A DNA stretch of 61,695 bases from Rhodosalinus sediminis (lineage in GTDB: Bacteria; Pseudomonadota; Alphaproteobacteria; Rhodobacterales; Rhodobacteraceae): contig NZ_QOHR01000015.1 of the NCBI RefSeq assembly GCF_003385555.1, positions 1-61,695 on the forward strand, in the 5' to 3' direction. The position numbers and the translations under genes were made by a program. The notes beneath the pieces were generated by a model. That model was not told the DNA's origin, searched no databases, and was given only the letters and a program-made list of their open reading frames with translations. Shown one piece after another: positions 34,823 to 42,013 of the stretch; position 1 is the first letter of the stretch, and the number at the start of each line of letters is the position of its first letter.

Positions 34823-34856
34823 CGCCGAGCCGAGACCGCCAAGTCACGAGGATGCC

Positions 34857-35147
34857 ATGTCGCGCCGCTGCGAACTGACCGGAAAAGGCCCGATGGTGGG
34901 CAACAACGTCAGCCACGCCAACAACAAGACCAAGCGTCGGTTCATGCCGAACCTGAACGACGTCACGCTCCAGTCCGAGGCGCTGGGCCGCGGCGTCAAG
35001 CTGCGGATCACCGCCTCCGCGCTGCGCACGGTCGATCACCGCGGCGGGCTGGACGCCTTCCTCGCCAAGGCCAAGGACGACGAGCTTTCGCCAAAGGCGC
35101 TCAAGATCAAGCGCGAGATCGCCGCGGCCCGCGCCGCGGAGGCCTGA
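34857..35147 (+). CDS. rpmB: 50S ribosomal protein L28
   Basis: The 96-residue protein starts [20 protein letters not shown] and continues with [13 protein letters not shown], the diagnostic L28 N-terminus. The alphaproteobacterial C-terminal extension is present. The ATG at 34857 follows ACGAGGATGCC. The longer upstream frame to 34764 is not part of the protein. It is preceded by its own promoter and a terminator-like leader hairpin. Confidence 0.96.
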   Translation: MSRRCELTGKGPMVGNNVSHANNKTKRRFMPNLNDVTLQSEALGRGVKLRITASALRTVDHRGGLDAFLAKAKDDELSPKALKIKREIAAARAAEA

Positions 35148-35182
35148 GGCGCGCATGGCGCCGGCCGCGCGGCCGTCCTGAC

Positions 35183-35536
35183 GTGCCGGGCGTGACGCTG
35201 CGCGCCTGTCTCTCCGCCCTGCTCGCCGTGACGCTCGTCGTCACGGCGCAGACGCTCGCCGCCGCGCGGGCGCAGCCGGCTCCGGCCGGAACCATGGTGA
35301 TCTGCGCCGCGCAGGGGCTCGTCACCGTGGCGGTGGATGCGCAGGGCGAGCCGGTCGGCCCGCCGCACATCTGCCCCGACGGGGCGCTCGCGCTCATGGC
35401 CGGGCCGGCGCCCGTGGCCGCGCCGCTCTCCCGCGCCGACGTCACGCAGGTCGCGCGCGCCTTCGACACCCGGGCGCGGGCGCCCTTGCAGCCCTTCGTC
35501 CCCTTCGCGGCGCGCGCGCCGCCGCGCTTCCTCTGA
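35183..35536 (+). CDS. Small secreted protein, possibly copper-related
   Basis: The 117-residue protein begins at a GTG (35183; an in-frame GTG at 35192 is equally possible). It has a signal peptide-like hydrophobic stretch ending near AAARAQPA. The mature part contains MVICAAQG and PHICPDG, two Cys/His-containing motifs that could bind a metal. It lies 44 bases before a PCuAC copper chaperone gene, so a role in periplasmic copper handling is inferred. It resembles DUF2946-type proteins only loosely. Confidence 0.65.
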   Translation: MPGVTLRACLSALLAVTLVVTAQTLAAARAQPAPAGTMVICAAQGLVTVAVDAQGEPVGPPHICPDGALALMAGPAPVAAPLSRADVTQVARAFDTRARAPLQPFVPFAARAPPRFL

Positions 35537-35580
35537 TCCGCGCTTTCCGTCAGATTTCACCGCGACAGAGGAGACGGCCC

Positions 35581-36045
35581 ATGCCGCTCAAACCCCTGAT
35601 GATCGCCGGCGCGCTCGCGCTGGCCGCCCTGCCCGCCGCCGCCGGGACCGGCATCGTGATCGAGGACGCCTACGCCCGCAGTTCCGGCATGATGGCCGCC
35701 TCGGGCGCGGCCTTCATGACGATCGAGAACCGCACCGGCACCGACGACCGCCTGATCGGCGCCGCCTCCGAGGTGGCCGAACGCACCGAGCTTCACACCC
35801 ACGAAGAGGACGACATGGGCGTGATGCGCATGATCCACGTCGAGGAGGGCTTCCCGCTCCCCGCCGGGGAGACGCTGTCGCTCGCCCGCGGCGGGCGGCA
35901 CGTCATGTTCCTCGGGCTGGCCGAGCCCTTCGAGCAGGGCGACAGCGTGACGCTCACGCTGGAGTTCCGGGAGGCCGGCGAGGTCACGGTCGAGGTGCCC
36001 GTCGATCTCGAGCGCATGCCGGCGCACGGCCACTCGATGAACTGA
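35581..36045 (+). CDS. Periplasmic copper chaperone PCuAC
   Basis: The 154-residue protein has a Sec signal peptide (ALALAALPAAAG). It has the PCuAC copper-binding set: a Met-rich SGMMAASGAAFM segment, ELHTHEEDDMGVMRM with His and Met ligands, and GGRHVMFLGL. PCuAC delivers Cu(I) to the Cu-A or Cu-B centre of cytochrome oxidases. A His/Met tail (HGHSMN) may add a site. It follows the small Cys-rich secreted protein in the same direction. Confidence 0.93.
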   Translation: MPLKPLMIAGALALAALPAAAGTGIVIEDAYARSSGMMAASGAAFMTIENRTGTDDRLIGAASEVAERTELHTHEEDDMGVMRMIHVEEGFPLPAGETLSLARGGRHVMFLGLAEPFEQGDSVTLTLEFREAGEVTVEVPVDLERMPAHGHSMN

Positions 36046-36077
36046 GACCCCGGGGGCGGCGCGGCCTGTGCCGCCCC

Positions 36078-37028
36078 TCAGCTGCCCGTGCGCTCGGCGA
36101 GGATGCGGCGCAGGACGGGGCGCGCCTCGTCCAGCGTCATGCCCGCCTCGAGCCGCGGGTCGTAGAGCATCCGCAGCAGCATCTCGTCGTGGCTCGTCAG
36201 CAGGGCGAACTCGTCGTCGTCGTTGAAGATCGAGGGCCGCGCGCGCGGGCTGTCGTTGGCGAGGCCGAGGCCCTGCGCGACTTCCTCGTGGATGCAGGAG
36301 CGCCGCATCAGGTCGGGATGCTCCGCCCGGATGAAGGCGATGGCCTGATCGTAGCGCTGCCCGCCCGGGTCCTCGGAGAAGGCGAAGACGAGGCAATGCA
36401 CGGCCCGCGGCAGATCGCGGATGATGCCGAGCGCGTTGGCGTCGATGTCGGGCACGAGCGCGCGAATGCGGCGCAGCGCCCGGGCGCGGTCGTCCTCTCC
36501 CATGAAAAGGACGTGAAAATTGGCCGATCCGCCCTCGGTGTAGGTGATCGGATGCCCGGTGACCCGCGCCAGCCGGGCGGTGTAGGCGCGCAACGCGTTC
36601 TCGTCGCGCGTGCGTTGCGCGGGCGGGACGCTCGCGCCGAACTCCGCCGTGACGCGCACCGGGCCGGGCCAGCGCTTGAGCCGGCCGGAGGTGTCGGCAG
36701 CGCGGCGCAGGCCGCCGCCGCGCACGTATTCCTCGTAGAAGGCGATGCGCTCGAAGTTGCGGAGCAGATCGCGCGCGCCGTAGCGCGTGTCCGGTCCGCC
36801 GCCGTCGGTGCGCAGGAGCCCCCGCGCGAGCAGGTCGTCCTGCAGCCGCGCGTAATGGGCCGCGAGCGCGCGGCTCTCCTCGGAGCGGCCGGCCTGCGGG
36901 GCCGGGCGCGTCTCCTGCGGCGCGTCCCGCTCCGGCGTCTCCGGCGCGGGGCTGTCGGGCGGCGCCACCGTGCAGGCCGCGAGCAGCGCCAGAACCGGCG
37001 CGAGACGGGCGGCGCGCCACGCGGTCAT
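36078..37028 (-). CDS. DUF2927 lipoprotein
   Basis: The 316-residue protein has a lipoprotein signal with the lipobox LLAAC near residue 19, followed by a Pro/Glu-rich linker. The DUF2927 domain follows, with NFHVLFMGEDDRARAL, SCIHEEVAQGLGL and FNDDDEFALL. The HEEvaQ pattern resembles a zinc-metalloprotease-like HExxx motif, but the family function is not established. Its ATG overlaps the telA stop (ATGA), making it the last gene of that operon. Confidence 0.85.
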   Translation of the reverse strand: MTAWRAARLAPVLALLAACTVAPPDSPAPETPERDAPQETRPAPQAGRSEESRALAAHYARLQDDLLARGLLRTDGGGPDTRYGARDLLRNFERIAFYEEYVRGGGLRRAADTSGRLKRWPGPVRVTAEFGASVPPAQRTRDENALRAYTARLARVTGHPITYTEGGSANFHVLFMGEDDRARALRRIRALVPDIDANALGIIRDLPRAVHCLVFAFSEDPGGQRYDQAIAFIRAEHPDLMRRSCIHEEVAQGLGLANDSPRARPSIFNDDDEFALLTSHDEMLLRMLYDPRLEAGMTLDEARPVLRRILAERTGS

Positions 37029-38203
37029 CCCGAGGGCGCCTCCGTCGCGCTGCGGCTCTTCGCGGCCGAGAGCGCCTCGCGCAGCTCGGCTTCCATCTTC
37101 TGAAGCTCGCCCTCGGCCTCGGCACGCTTCGCCTTGCCTTCGTCGGCGATCTGAAGGCTTTCCTGAATCGTGCCGATGAGCTCGTCGTTGGCCTTCTTCA
37201 CCGCTTCGACGTCGAAGACGCCGCGCTCCATCTCCTGACGGATCGCGCGGTTGCTCTCGCGCAGGGTCTCGGCGTTCGAGGTCAGAAGCTCGTTCGTCAG
37301 GTCGCTCGCCTCCTTCACCGCCGCCGCGGCCTCGGCTGAGCGCTGGATGGTGACCGCCTGCGCGAGCTGCGTCTCCCAGAGCGGCACGGTGTTGACGAGG
37401 GTCGAGTTGATCTTGGTCACCAAGCTCTTGTCGTTCTCCTGCACGAGGCGGATCGAGGGGAGCGACTGCATCGTGACCTGCCGCGTGAGCTTCAGGTCGT
37501 GCACCCGCCGCTCGAGGTCGTCGCGCGCCGCGCGCAGGTCGCGGAGTTCCTGCGCGGCCATCACCTGCGCGTCGGGGGCGGCGCCCTCGACCGCGCGCTC
37601 CTTGGCGGGGATGTCCTCCGCGTCGAGCGCGGCGAGCTTCGCCTCGCCCGCGGCGATGTAGAGCGCGAGCTCGTCGTAGAAGGCGAGCGTCTTTTCGTAG
37701 AGGTGATCGAGCGACTTGATGTCCTTCAGCAGGGTATGCTCGTGGCGGAGCAGATCCTCGGTGATGCGGTCGATCTGGGCCTGGATCTCCTCGTAGCGGG
37801 CGGTGAACTTGGCGAAGGGCGCGGCGCGGCCCATGAGCCGCTCCCAGAAGGTGCGCTCGCGGCGCACGTCGAGCTCGGAGACCGAGAAGCCGCGGATCGT
37901 GGTGACGATGTCGCGGAGCGAATCGCCCGCCGGGCCGACGTCCTTGTTGCGCACGTCGGCGAGCATGGACTGGCTGATCTCCTGAAGCTCCGCCTGCGCG
38001 GTCGAGCCGAAGGAGACGATGGAATTCGTGTCCGAGAGGTCGATCTCCTCCATCCGGCGGCGGATCTCGGCCGAGGTCTGCGGGTCGGCCTCCTCCAGCG
38101 GGGTGACGGCCGACGCCTCGCCCGGTTCGGGCAGGCGCACGGCGGTGGCCTCGTCCACGAGTCCGGTCGCCTGCTCCGCCTCCGCGCGTACCTTGTCCGA
38201 CAT
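37025..38203 (-). CDS. telA: TelA-family toxic anion resistance protein
   Basis: The 392-residue protein is predicted to be almost fully alpha-helical and has the TelA/KlaA landmarks: LDHLYEKTLAFYDELALYI (given here as LDHLYEKTLAF and DELALYIAAGE), MQSLPSIRLVQENDKSL, and NTVPLWETQLAQAV. Such proteins occur in tellurite resistance loci and in bacteriocin or phage-tolerance contexts; the chromosomal alphaproteobacterial version usually sits with xpaC, as here. A tellurite role should not be assumed. Confidence 0.88.
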   Translation of the reverse strand: MSDKVRAEAEQATGLVDEATAVRLPEPGEASAVTPLEEADPQTSAEIRRRMEEIDLSDTNSIVSFGSTAQAELQEISQSMLADVRNKDVGPAGDSLRDIVTTIRGFSVSELDVRRERTFWERLMGRAAPFAKFTARYEEIQAQIDRITEDLLRHEHTLLKDIKSLDHLYEKTLAFYDELALYIAAGEAKLAALDAEDIPAKERAVEGAAPDAQVMAAQELRDLRAARDDLERRVHDLKLTRQVTMQSLPSIRLVQENDKSLVTKINSTLVNTVPLWETQLAQAVTIQRSAEAAAAVKEASDLTNELLTSNAETLRESNRAIRQEMERGVFDVEAVKKANDELIGTIQESLQIADEGKAKRAEAEGELQKMEAELREALSAAKSRSATEAPSG

Positions 38204-38214
38204 CTGCTCTGTCC

Positions 38215-39129
38215 TCACTCTTCGCTGTCCTCGGTGCGCAGCCCCTCGCGCCGGAGCCGGTCGCGCAGCACCTCGATCTCGACGGTCAGGTCGGCGCGAT
38301 CGTTCTGCAAGAGTTTCCGCGTGCGGGCCGCGAAATTCTCCTCCAGGTCGTCGAGAAGGGCCATGTAGTCGCGCCGCGCGGCGGCGTTCGGGCCGCGCTC
38401 GGCGATTTCGGCGTATTTCGCCGTCGCGTCGCGCGCGCCGGTCAGATAGACCGAGAGGTAGCGCCGCGCGGCGTTCAGGTCGCGCGGGTCGCTCTCCAGC
38501 GTCCGGAAGAGCGCCTGCGCCGCCGCCTCGAAGCCGGCGACCCGCTCCTCGAGCGCGCGGTCGCCGAGCCGGTCGGCGATGCGCCGGATCTCGGCGAGCT
38601 TCGCCTCGGCCTGCTCCACCGCGCGGGTGACGCGGCCCTGCTGCACCTCGTCCACGCCGGGCAGCCCCTTGTCCGTCAGCGGATCGATCCCGAAGGCGGT
38701 GACGTGCAGCGCCGCGGCGATCACCCCGTAAAGCCCCGCGCCCAGCGGATCGCCGCCCGAGAGCCCCGCGGCCACGGCGGTGCCCGCGCCGGTCAGCAGG
38801 CTCGCGGCCAGCTTGCGGGGCAGGGCCGGGCGGCGCGCCACTTTCCGGTCGTGATAGGCGGCCTCGGCGCGCAGCCCCTCCCGCGTGAGCCACGCGGCGA
38901 GCGCCCAGAGCCCCGCGCCGATCAGCCCGAGGGCCAGCCGCTCCGGCCCGCCGCCGAGCGCCACGACCGCCAGCACCGCGGCGGGGAGATAGAGAAAATT
39001 GACCCGCGCGCCCGCCGGGTCGATCCGGAAGCGCGTCGGCGCGGTCGAGAGGCGATGCGCGGCCGCGCGCGCCTCGCCGTCTTCGGGCGGGGGATCGGGG
39101 CTGTATCGGCCGCCGTAACGCTCCGCCAT
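38215..39129 (-). CDS. XpaC-like membrane protein
   Basis: The 304-residue protein has three or four hydrophobic segments between about residues 45 and 145. The cytoplasmic alpha-helical domain that follows includes LPGVDEVQQGRV, LSVYLTGARDATAKY and LLDDLEENFAARTRKLL, typical of 5-bromo-4-chloroindolyl phosphate hydrolysis (XpaC) family proteins. The enzymatic name is historical; the domain has no visible catalytic site. telA starts 11 bases downstream. Confidence 0.83.
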   Translation of the reverse strand: MAERYGGRYSPDPPPEDGEARAAAHRLSTAPTRFRIDPAGARVNFLYLPAAVLAVVALGGGPERLALGLIGAGLWALAAWLTREGLRAEAAYHDRKVARRPALPRKLAASLLTGAGTAVAAGLSGGDPLGAGLYGVIAAALHVTAFGIDPLTDKGLPGVDEVQQGRVTRAVEQAEAKLAEIRRIADRLGDRALEERVAGFEAAAQALFRTLESDPRDLNAARRYLSVYLTGARDATAKYAEIAERGPNAAARRDYMALLDDLEENFAARTRKLLQNDRADLTVEIEVLRDRLRREGLRTEDSEE

Positions 39130-39338
39130 CACTCGGCCCCCAGCCAGCCGGCGGCGGTGCCGAGCATCACCGCCATCAGGAGGACATAGGCCGCGCGCTG
39201 CACCGCGTTCAGCCGCCCGCCGGGCCGGCCCATGGCACGCCCGGTCCGCTCGCCCGTCTCGGAGATCAGCGAGACGGCGATGGCGGCCGCGGCGGTGAGC
39301 ACCGCGGCGAGCAAGAGGGCGATGATCAGTCGCGACAC
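39129..39338 (-). CDS. Small two-helix membrane protein upstream of the XpaC-like gene
   Basis: The 69-residue protein has an N-terminal transmembrane helix (residues 4-25), a short charged, Gly/Arg-rich loop, and a second helix (about 47-66, AAYVLLMAVMLGTAAGW). Its stop shares one base with the next start (TGATG), so it is coupled to the xpaC-telA-DUF2927 series and opens the operon. No known family recognised. Confidence 0.7.
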   Translation of the reverse strand: MSRLIIALLLAAVLTAAAAIAVSLISETGERTGRAMGRPGGRLNAVQRAAYVLLMAVMLGTAAGWLGAE

Positions 39339-39393
39339 GAATGGGCCCCTCGGTCTGCCTATGCGCCAACATAGGCAATCGCCGCCCGTCTAG

Positions 39394-40383
39394 CTAGGTG
39401 CGCCCCGGCCCGCGCGGGCCGCGCCCGCCCTTGGTCGGTGCGCCCTTGGCTTGCCCGCCCTTGGCCGGCGCGCTCTTGCCATGCGCGCGCGTATCCGGCC
39501 CGCCCTTGCCGTGCGCGCCCTTGCCGTGCGCGCCCTTGCCCGGCCCGCTCTTGCCCGCCCCGTCGCCGCCGCGCCGCTGCGGTGCGTTCCGGCGCCGGGT
39601 GCGCGCGGGCTTGCCGGATTTTTCCGGGGTGCCCGCGGCCTCGGGCGCGAGGCCGAGCTGATCGCGCAGGATGCGGGGTTTCACCTCCTCCACCGCGCCG
39701 GGCTTCAGTTCGCCGAGCTGGAAGGGGCCGTAGCTCACCCGGATCAGGCGGTTCACGGGGAGGCCCACCGCCTCCAGCGCGCGGCGCACCTCGCGCTTCT
39801 TGCCCTCGCGGAGCGAGACCGTCAGCCAGGCGTTCGCGCCCGTCTGCCGGTCGATCCGCACGGTCATCGGCTGGAACCGCTCCCCGTCGAGCGTCAGCCC
39901 CGCGCGCAGCGGCGCGAGCGTGTCGTCGGTGGGACGGCCCTTCACCCGGACGCGGTAGCGCCGGGTCCAGCCGGTCGCGGGCAGCTCCAGCCGCCGCTTC
40001 ACCGCGCCGTCGTTGGTCAGCAGGAGAAGCCCCTCGGAGTTCAGGTCCAGCCGGCCGACGCTCATCACCCGCGGCATCTCCTCGGGGAGCTCGTCGAAGA
40101 CGGTGGGGCGGCCCTGTTCGTCCTTCGTCGTCGTCACGAGGCCCGCGGGCTTGTGGTAGAGCCAGAGGCGCACGGGATCGGGCGCGCCGATCTCGCGCCC
40201 GTCCACCGCCACGCGGTCGGCCGCGGTGACGTTGAGCGCGGCGCGCTCGATGCGCTTGCCGTTCACGCTGACGCGGCCCGCGGCGATCAGGCGCTCGGCC
40301 TCGCGCCGGCTGGCGACGCCGGCGCGGGCGAGCACCTTGGCGATGCGCTCGCCGTCGGGGGAGGGGGGGCTCTTGCCGCTCAT
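39394..40383 (-). CDS. rluB: Ribosomal large subunit pseudouridine synthase B with a repetitive basic tail
   Basis: The protein has an N-terminal S4 RNA-binding domain (RIAKVLARAGVASRREAE). The RsuA/RluB catalytic domain follows, with the aspartate in VGRLDLNSEGLLLLTNDG and a late TVSLREGKKREVRR. It should modify U2605-equivalent 23S rRNA. The last 75 or so of its 329 residues are low-complexity Gly/Lys/Arg/Pro repeats such as GKGAHGKGAHGKGG, probably an unstructured RNA-binding tail. Confidence 0.9.
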   Translation of the reverse strand: MSGKSPPSPDGERIAKVLARAGVASRREAERLIAAGRVSVNGKRIERAALNVTAADRVAVDGREIGAPDPVRLWLYHKPAGLVTTTKDEQGRPTVFDELPEEMPRVMSVGRLDLNSEGLLLLTNDGAVKRRLELPATGWTRRYRVRVKGRPTDDTLAPLRAGLTLDGERFQPMTVRIDRQTGANAWLTVSLREGKKREVRRALEAVGLPVNRLIRVSYGPFQLGELKPGAVEEVKPRILRDQLGLAPEAAGTPEKSGKPARTRRRNAPQRRGGDGAGKSGPGKGAHGKGAHGKGGPDTRAHGKSAPAKGGQAKGAPTKGGRGPRGPGRT

Positions 40384-40436
40384 GGCCCGGCTCTAGGCGC
40401 CGCGCGGCCCTTGCGCAAGCGCCGGCGGCCGCCCTA

Positions 40437-40895
40437 ATGGCGCGGATGCCGTTTCGCACGCACATGGACGCCGCGCTCGCCGAGGCGCGCGCCGCCGCCG
40501 CCCGCGGCGAGGTGCCGGTAGGCGCGGTGGTGGTGGACCCGGCGGGCCGCGCGGTGGCGCAGGCCGGCAACCGCACGCGCGAGATGTCGGACCCCTCGGC
40601 GCATGCCGAGATGCTGGCGCTGCGCGCGGCCTGCGCGGCGGCGGGCTCCGAGCGGCTGCCCGGGCATTCCCTCTACGTCACGCTCGAGCCCTGCGCGATG
40701 TGCGCGCAGGCGATCGCATTCGCGCGGATCGCGCGGCTCTACTACGGCGCGGCGGACCCGAAGTCGGGCGGCGTGGCCCACGGCGCGCGGGTCTTCGCCC
40801 ACCCCCAGGCGCACCACCGCCCCGAGATCTACCCCGGCCTCGCCGAGCGGGAGGCGGCGGCGCTCCTGCGCGCGTTCTTCGCCGCGCGGCGCTGA
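40437..40895 (+). CDS. tadA: tRNA(adenine-34) deaminase
   Basis: TadA converts A34 to inosine in tRNA-Arg(ACG). The 152-residue protein has the zinc-dependent deaminase motifs HAEMLAL (His ligand and catalytic Glu) and PCAMC (two Cys ligands), plus the EVPVGAVVVD N-terminal strand. It is divergent from rluB with only 53 bases between them. A hairpin with conserved flanks follows the stop immediately. Confidence 0.94.
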   Translation: MARMPFRTHMDAALAEARAAAARGEVPVGAVVVDPAGRAVAQAGNRTREMSDPSAHAEMLALRAACAAAGSERLPGHSLYVTLEPCAMCAQAIAFARIARLYYGAADPKSGGVAHGARVFAHPQAHHRPEIYPGLAEREAAALLRAFFAARR

Positions 40896-40897
40896 GC

Positions 40898-40929
40898 GCG
40901 CGCATCGGCCGCTGGCGCGGCCTCTTCGC
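40898..40929. terminator. Post-gene hairpin with conserved flanks, copy 2
   Basis: GGCCGC-TGGC-GCGGCC (40907-40922), flanked by GCGCGCATC and TCTTCGC as at 21182-21211. It starts three bases after the tadA stop. Confidence 0.55.
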
Positions 40930-41364
40930 TGGGGGCGGCGCAGCGTCGGTGTGGGCTTGGCGCTCCGTGGTTGGCTCTGCGGCGGGGCGGTCTCCGGCGG
41001 CGGGCCCGGCGCGGAGGCAACCGGGGGGCGGCCTGGGGCGCAGCCGGGCGGCGGCACACCGGCGCTTGGCCATCCGCCCGACGTGCGCGCGGCGGCAGGA
41101 CCGCGCGTCGGAATATCGGTGCGGGGCCGCCTCGGCGGGAGACGCGGCGCGTCTGCGGCGCGGCCGGTGGGCAGGAAGCCGGGCGGCGGCACACCCGCGC
41201 GCCCGGCCATCGCACCGACGAGCCCGCCGCGCGGATCGCCGCCGATCGATCCACGCGCGTTTGGGCTGGGTCGGCCCCGGGCCGCACGGTCGCGGCGGTG
41301 CACCCGTGCGTCCGGCTCCGGCCAAGCCGTCTGAGGCGTCGCGCGAGGGAGCATCGGTCGACCC

Positions 41365-41410
41365 GCGCGCACCGCGAAGCGAGGCGCGCCCGGAAGGGCG
41401 CGAGCGAGCG
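41365..41410 (+). repeat. 46-bp exact repeat, copy 1
   Basis: It begins GCGCGCACCGCGAAGCG and ends GCGAGCGAGCG, with the perfect hairpin CGCGCCC-GGAA-GGGCGCG inside. It is identical to 41646-41691 over 46 bases. The GGAA (GNRA) tetraloop suggests an RNA structure. Confidence 0.92.
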
Positions 41411-41513
41411 ATCTCATGGCTGATCAGCGGGCGCTGATCGGCAAGGGTGCTAACGCACGCGTATGAGCAGCGTTGGTCGAGCCGGAGGCCTGCTCCCGCT
41501 CGGCGGTCGCCCC

Positions 41514-41568
41514 CTGTCTGTTGGAAATGGTGTAGGATAACTGGTGCGAAAGGGAGCTTGTCCCCCCA
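41514..41568. repeat. 55-bp dispersed repeat, copy 2
   Basis: Counterpart of 30906-30960; it lies between the two 46-bp repeats. Confidence 0.75.
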
Positions 41569-41645
41569 GGGTCCATAAGCCCGGGCGGGAGCGGCGTCGG
41601 GCGCACGGCTCTGGAACACCTCGGCTGCGGTGACGGGTTCTCGAG

Positions 41646-41691
41646 GCGCGCACCGCGAAGCGAGGCGCGCCCGGAAGGGCGCGAGCGAGCG
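41646..41691 (+). repeat. 46-bp exact repeat, copy 2
   Basis: Identical to 41365-41410. It ends 17 bases before the stop of the minus-strand DUF6476 gene. Confidence 0.92.
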
Positions 41692-41707
41692 GGCCGCCGG
41701 GCCCCGG

Positions 41708-42013
41708 CTAGTCCGGCGTCTCGACCTGCACGGTCTGGCGCAGCGCGCCGGTGGTGCGGTCGTAGATCAGGATGCGGTCGTCGTCGGTGACCACCGCGTA
41801 CCAGCCCGGCCCCTGCGTCAGCGCCACCGCCGCCGCGCCGCCGGGCAGGTCGATCGCCCGGGGCAGGGCGGGCGAGCGGTCGGTCAGGCGGATGACAAGC
41901 AGCGCGATCACGACTAGACACCCGACGATCATGGTCGCCGTCAGCGCGGTGACCAGCCGGCGCAGCCGCCTGAGCTGCGCGGGTTCCTGCTCCTCCCGAG
42001 GCGCCCCGTCCAT
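41708..42013 (-). CDS. DUF6476 family membrane protein
   Basis: The 101-residue protein has one transmembrane helix (about residues 24-44, ATMIVGCLVVIALLVI) after a charged cytoplasmic N-terminus. A small periplasmic beta domain with GPGWYAVVTDDDRILIYDR follows, matching the alphaproteobacterial DUF6476. Function unknown. Its ATG and that of the divergent RluA-type gene share the four bases CATG at 42011-42014. Confidence 0.83.
   Translation of the reverse strand: MDGAPREEQEPAQLRRLRRLVTALTATMIVGCLVVIALLVIRLTDRSPALPRAIDLPGGAAAVALTQGPGWYAVVTDDDRILIYDRTTGALRQTVQVETPD

Larger units (their letters stand above)
40896..41707. repeat. 812-bp gene-free repeat region between tadA and the DUF6476 gene
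   Basis: No gene is supported despite long open frames. It contains the post-tadA hairpin (40898-40929) and a degenerate direct repeat around GCCGGGCGGCGGCACACC (41044-41061 and 41179-41196). It also contains two exact copies of a 46-bp element (41365-41410 and 41646-41691) and one copy of the 55-bp dispersed repeat (41514-41568). Base composition drops slightly around 41410-41570. It looks like a repeat sink. Confidence 0.75.

Noticed and set aside
37025-38203. Calling the telA operon a tellurite-resistance system
   Set aside because: Chromosomal TelA/XpaC pairs are common without tellurite function, and no terZABCDE-type genes are nearby.
40898-41460. Long plus- and minus-strand frames between tadA and the DUF6476 gene
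   Set aside because: Composition is Arg/Ala/Pro-rich in all frames, the frames cross repeats, and no start signal or domain is present.
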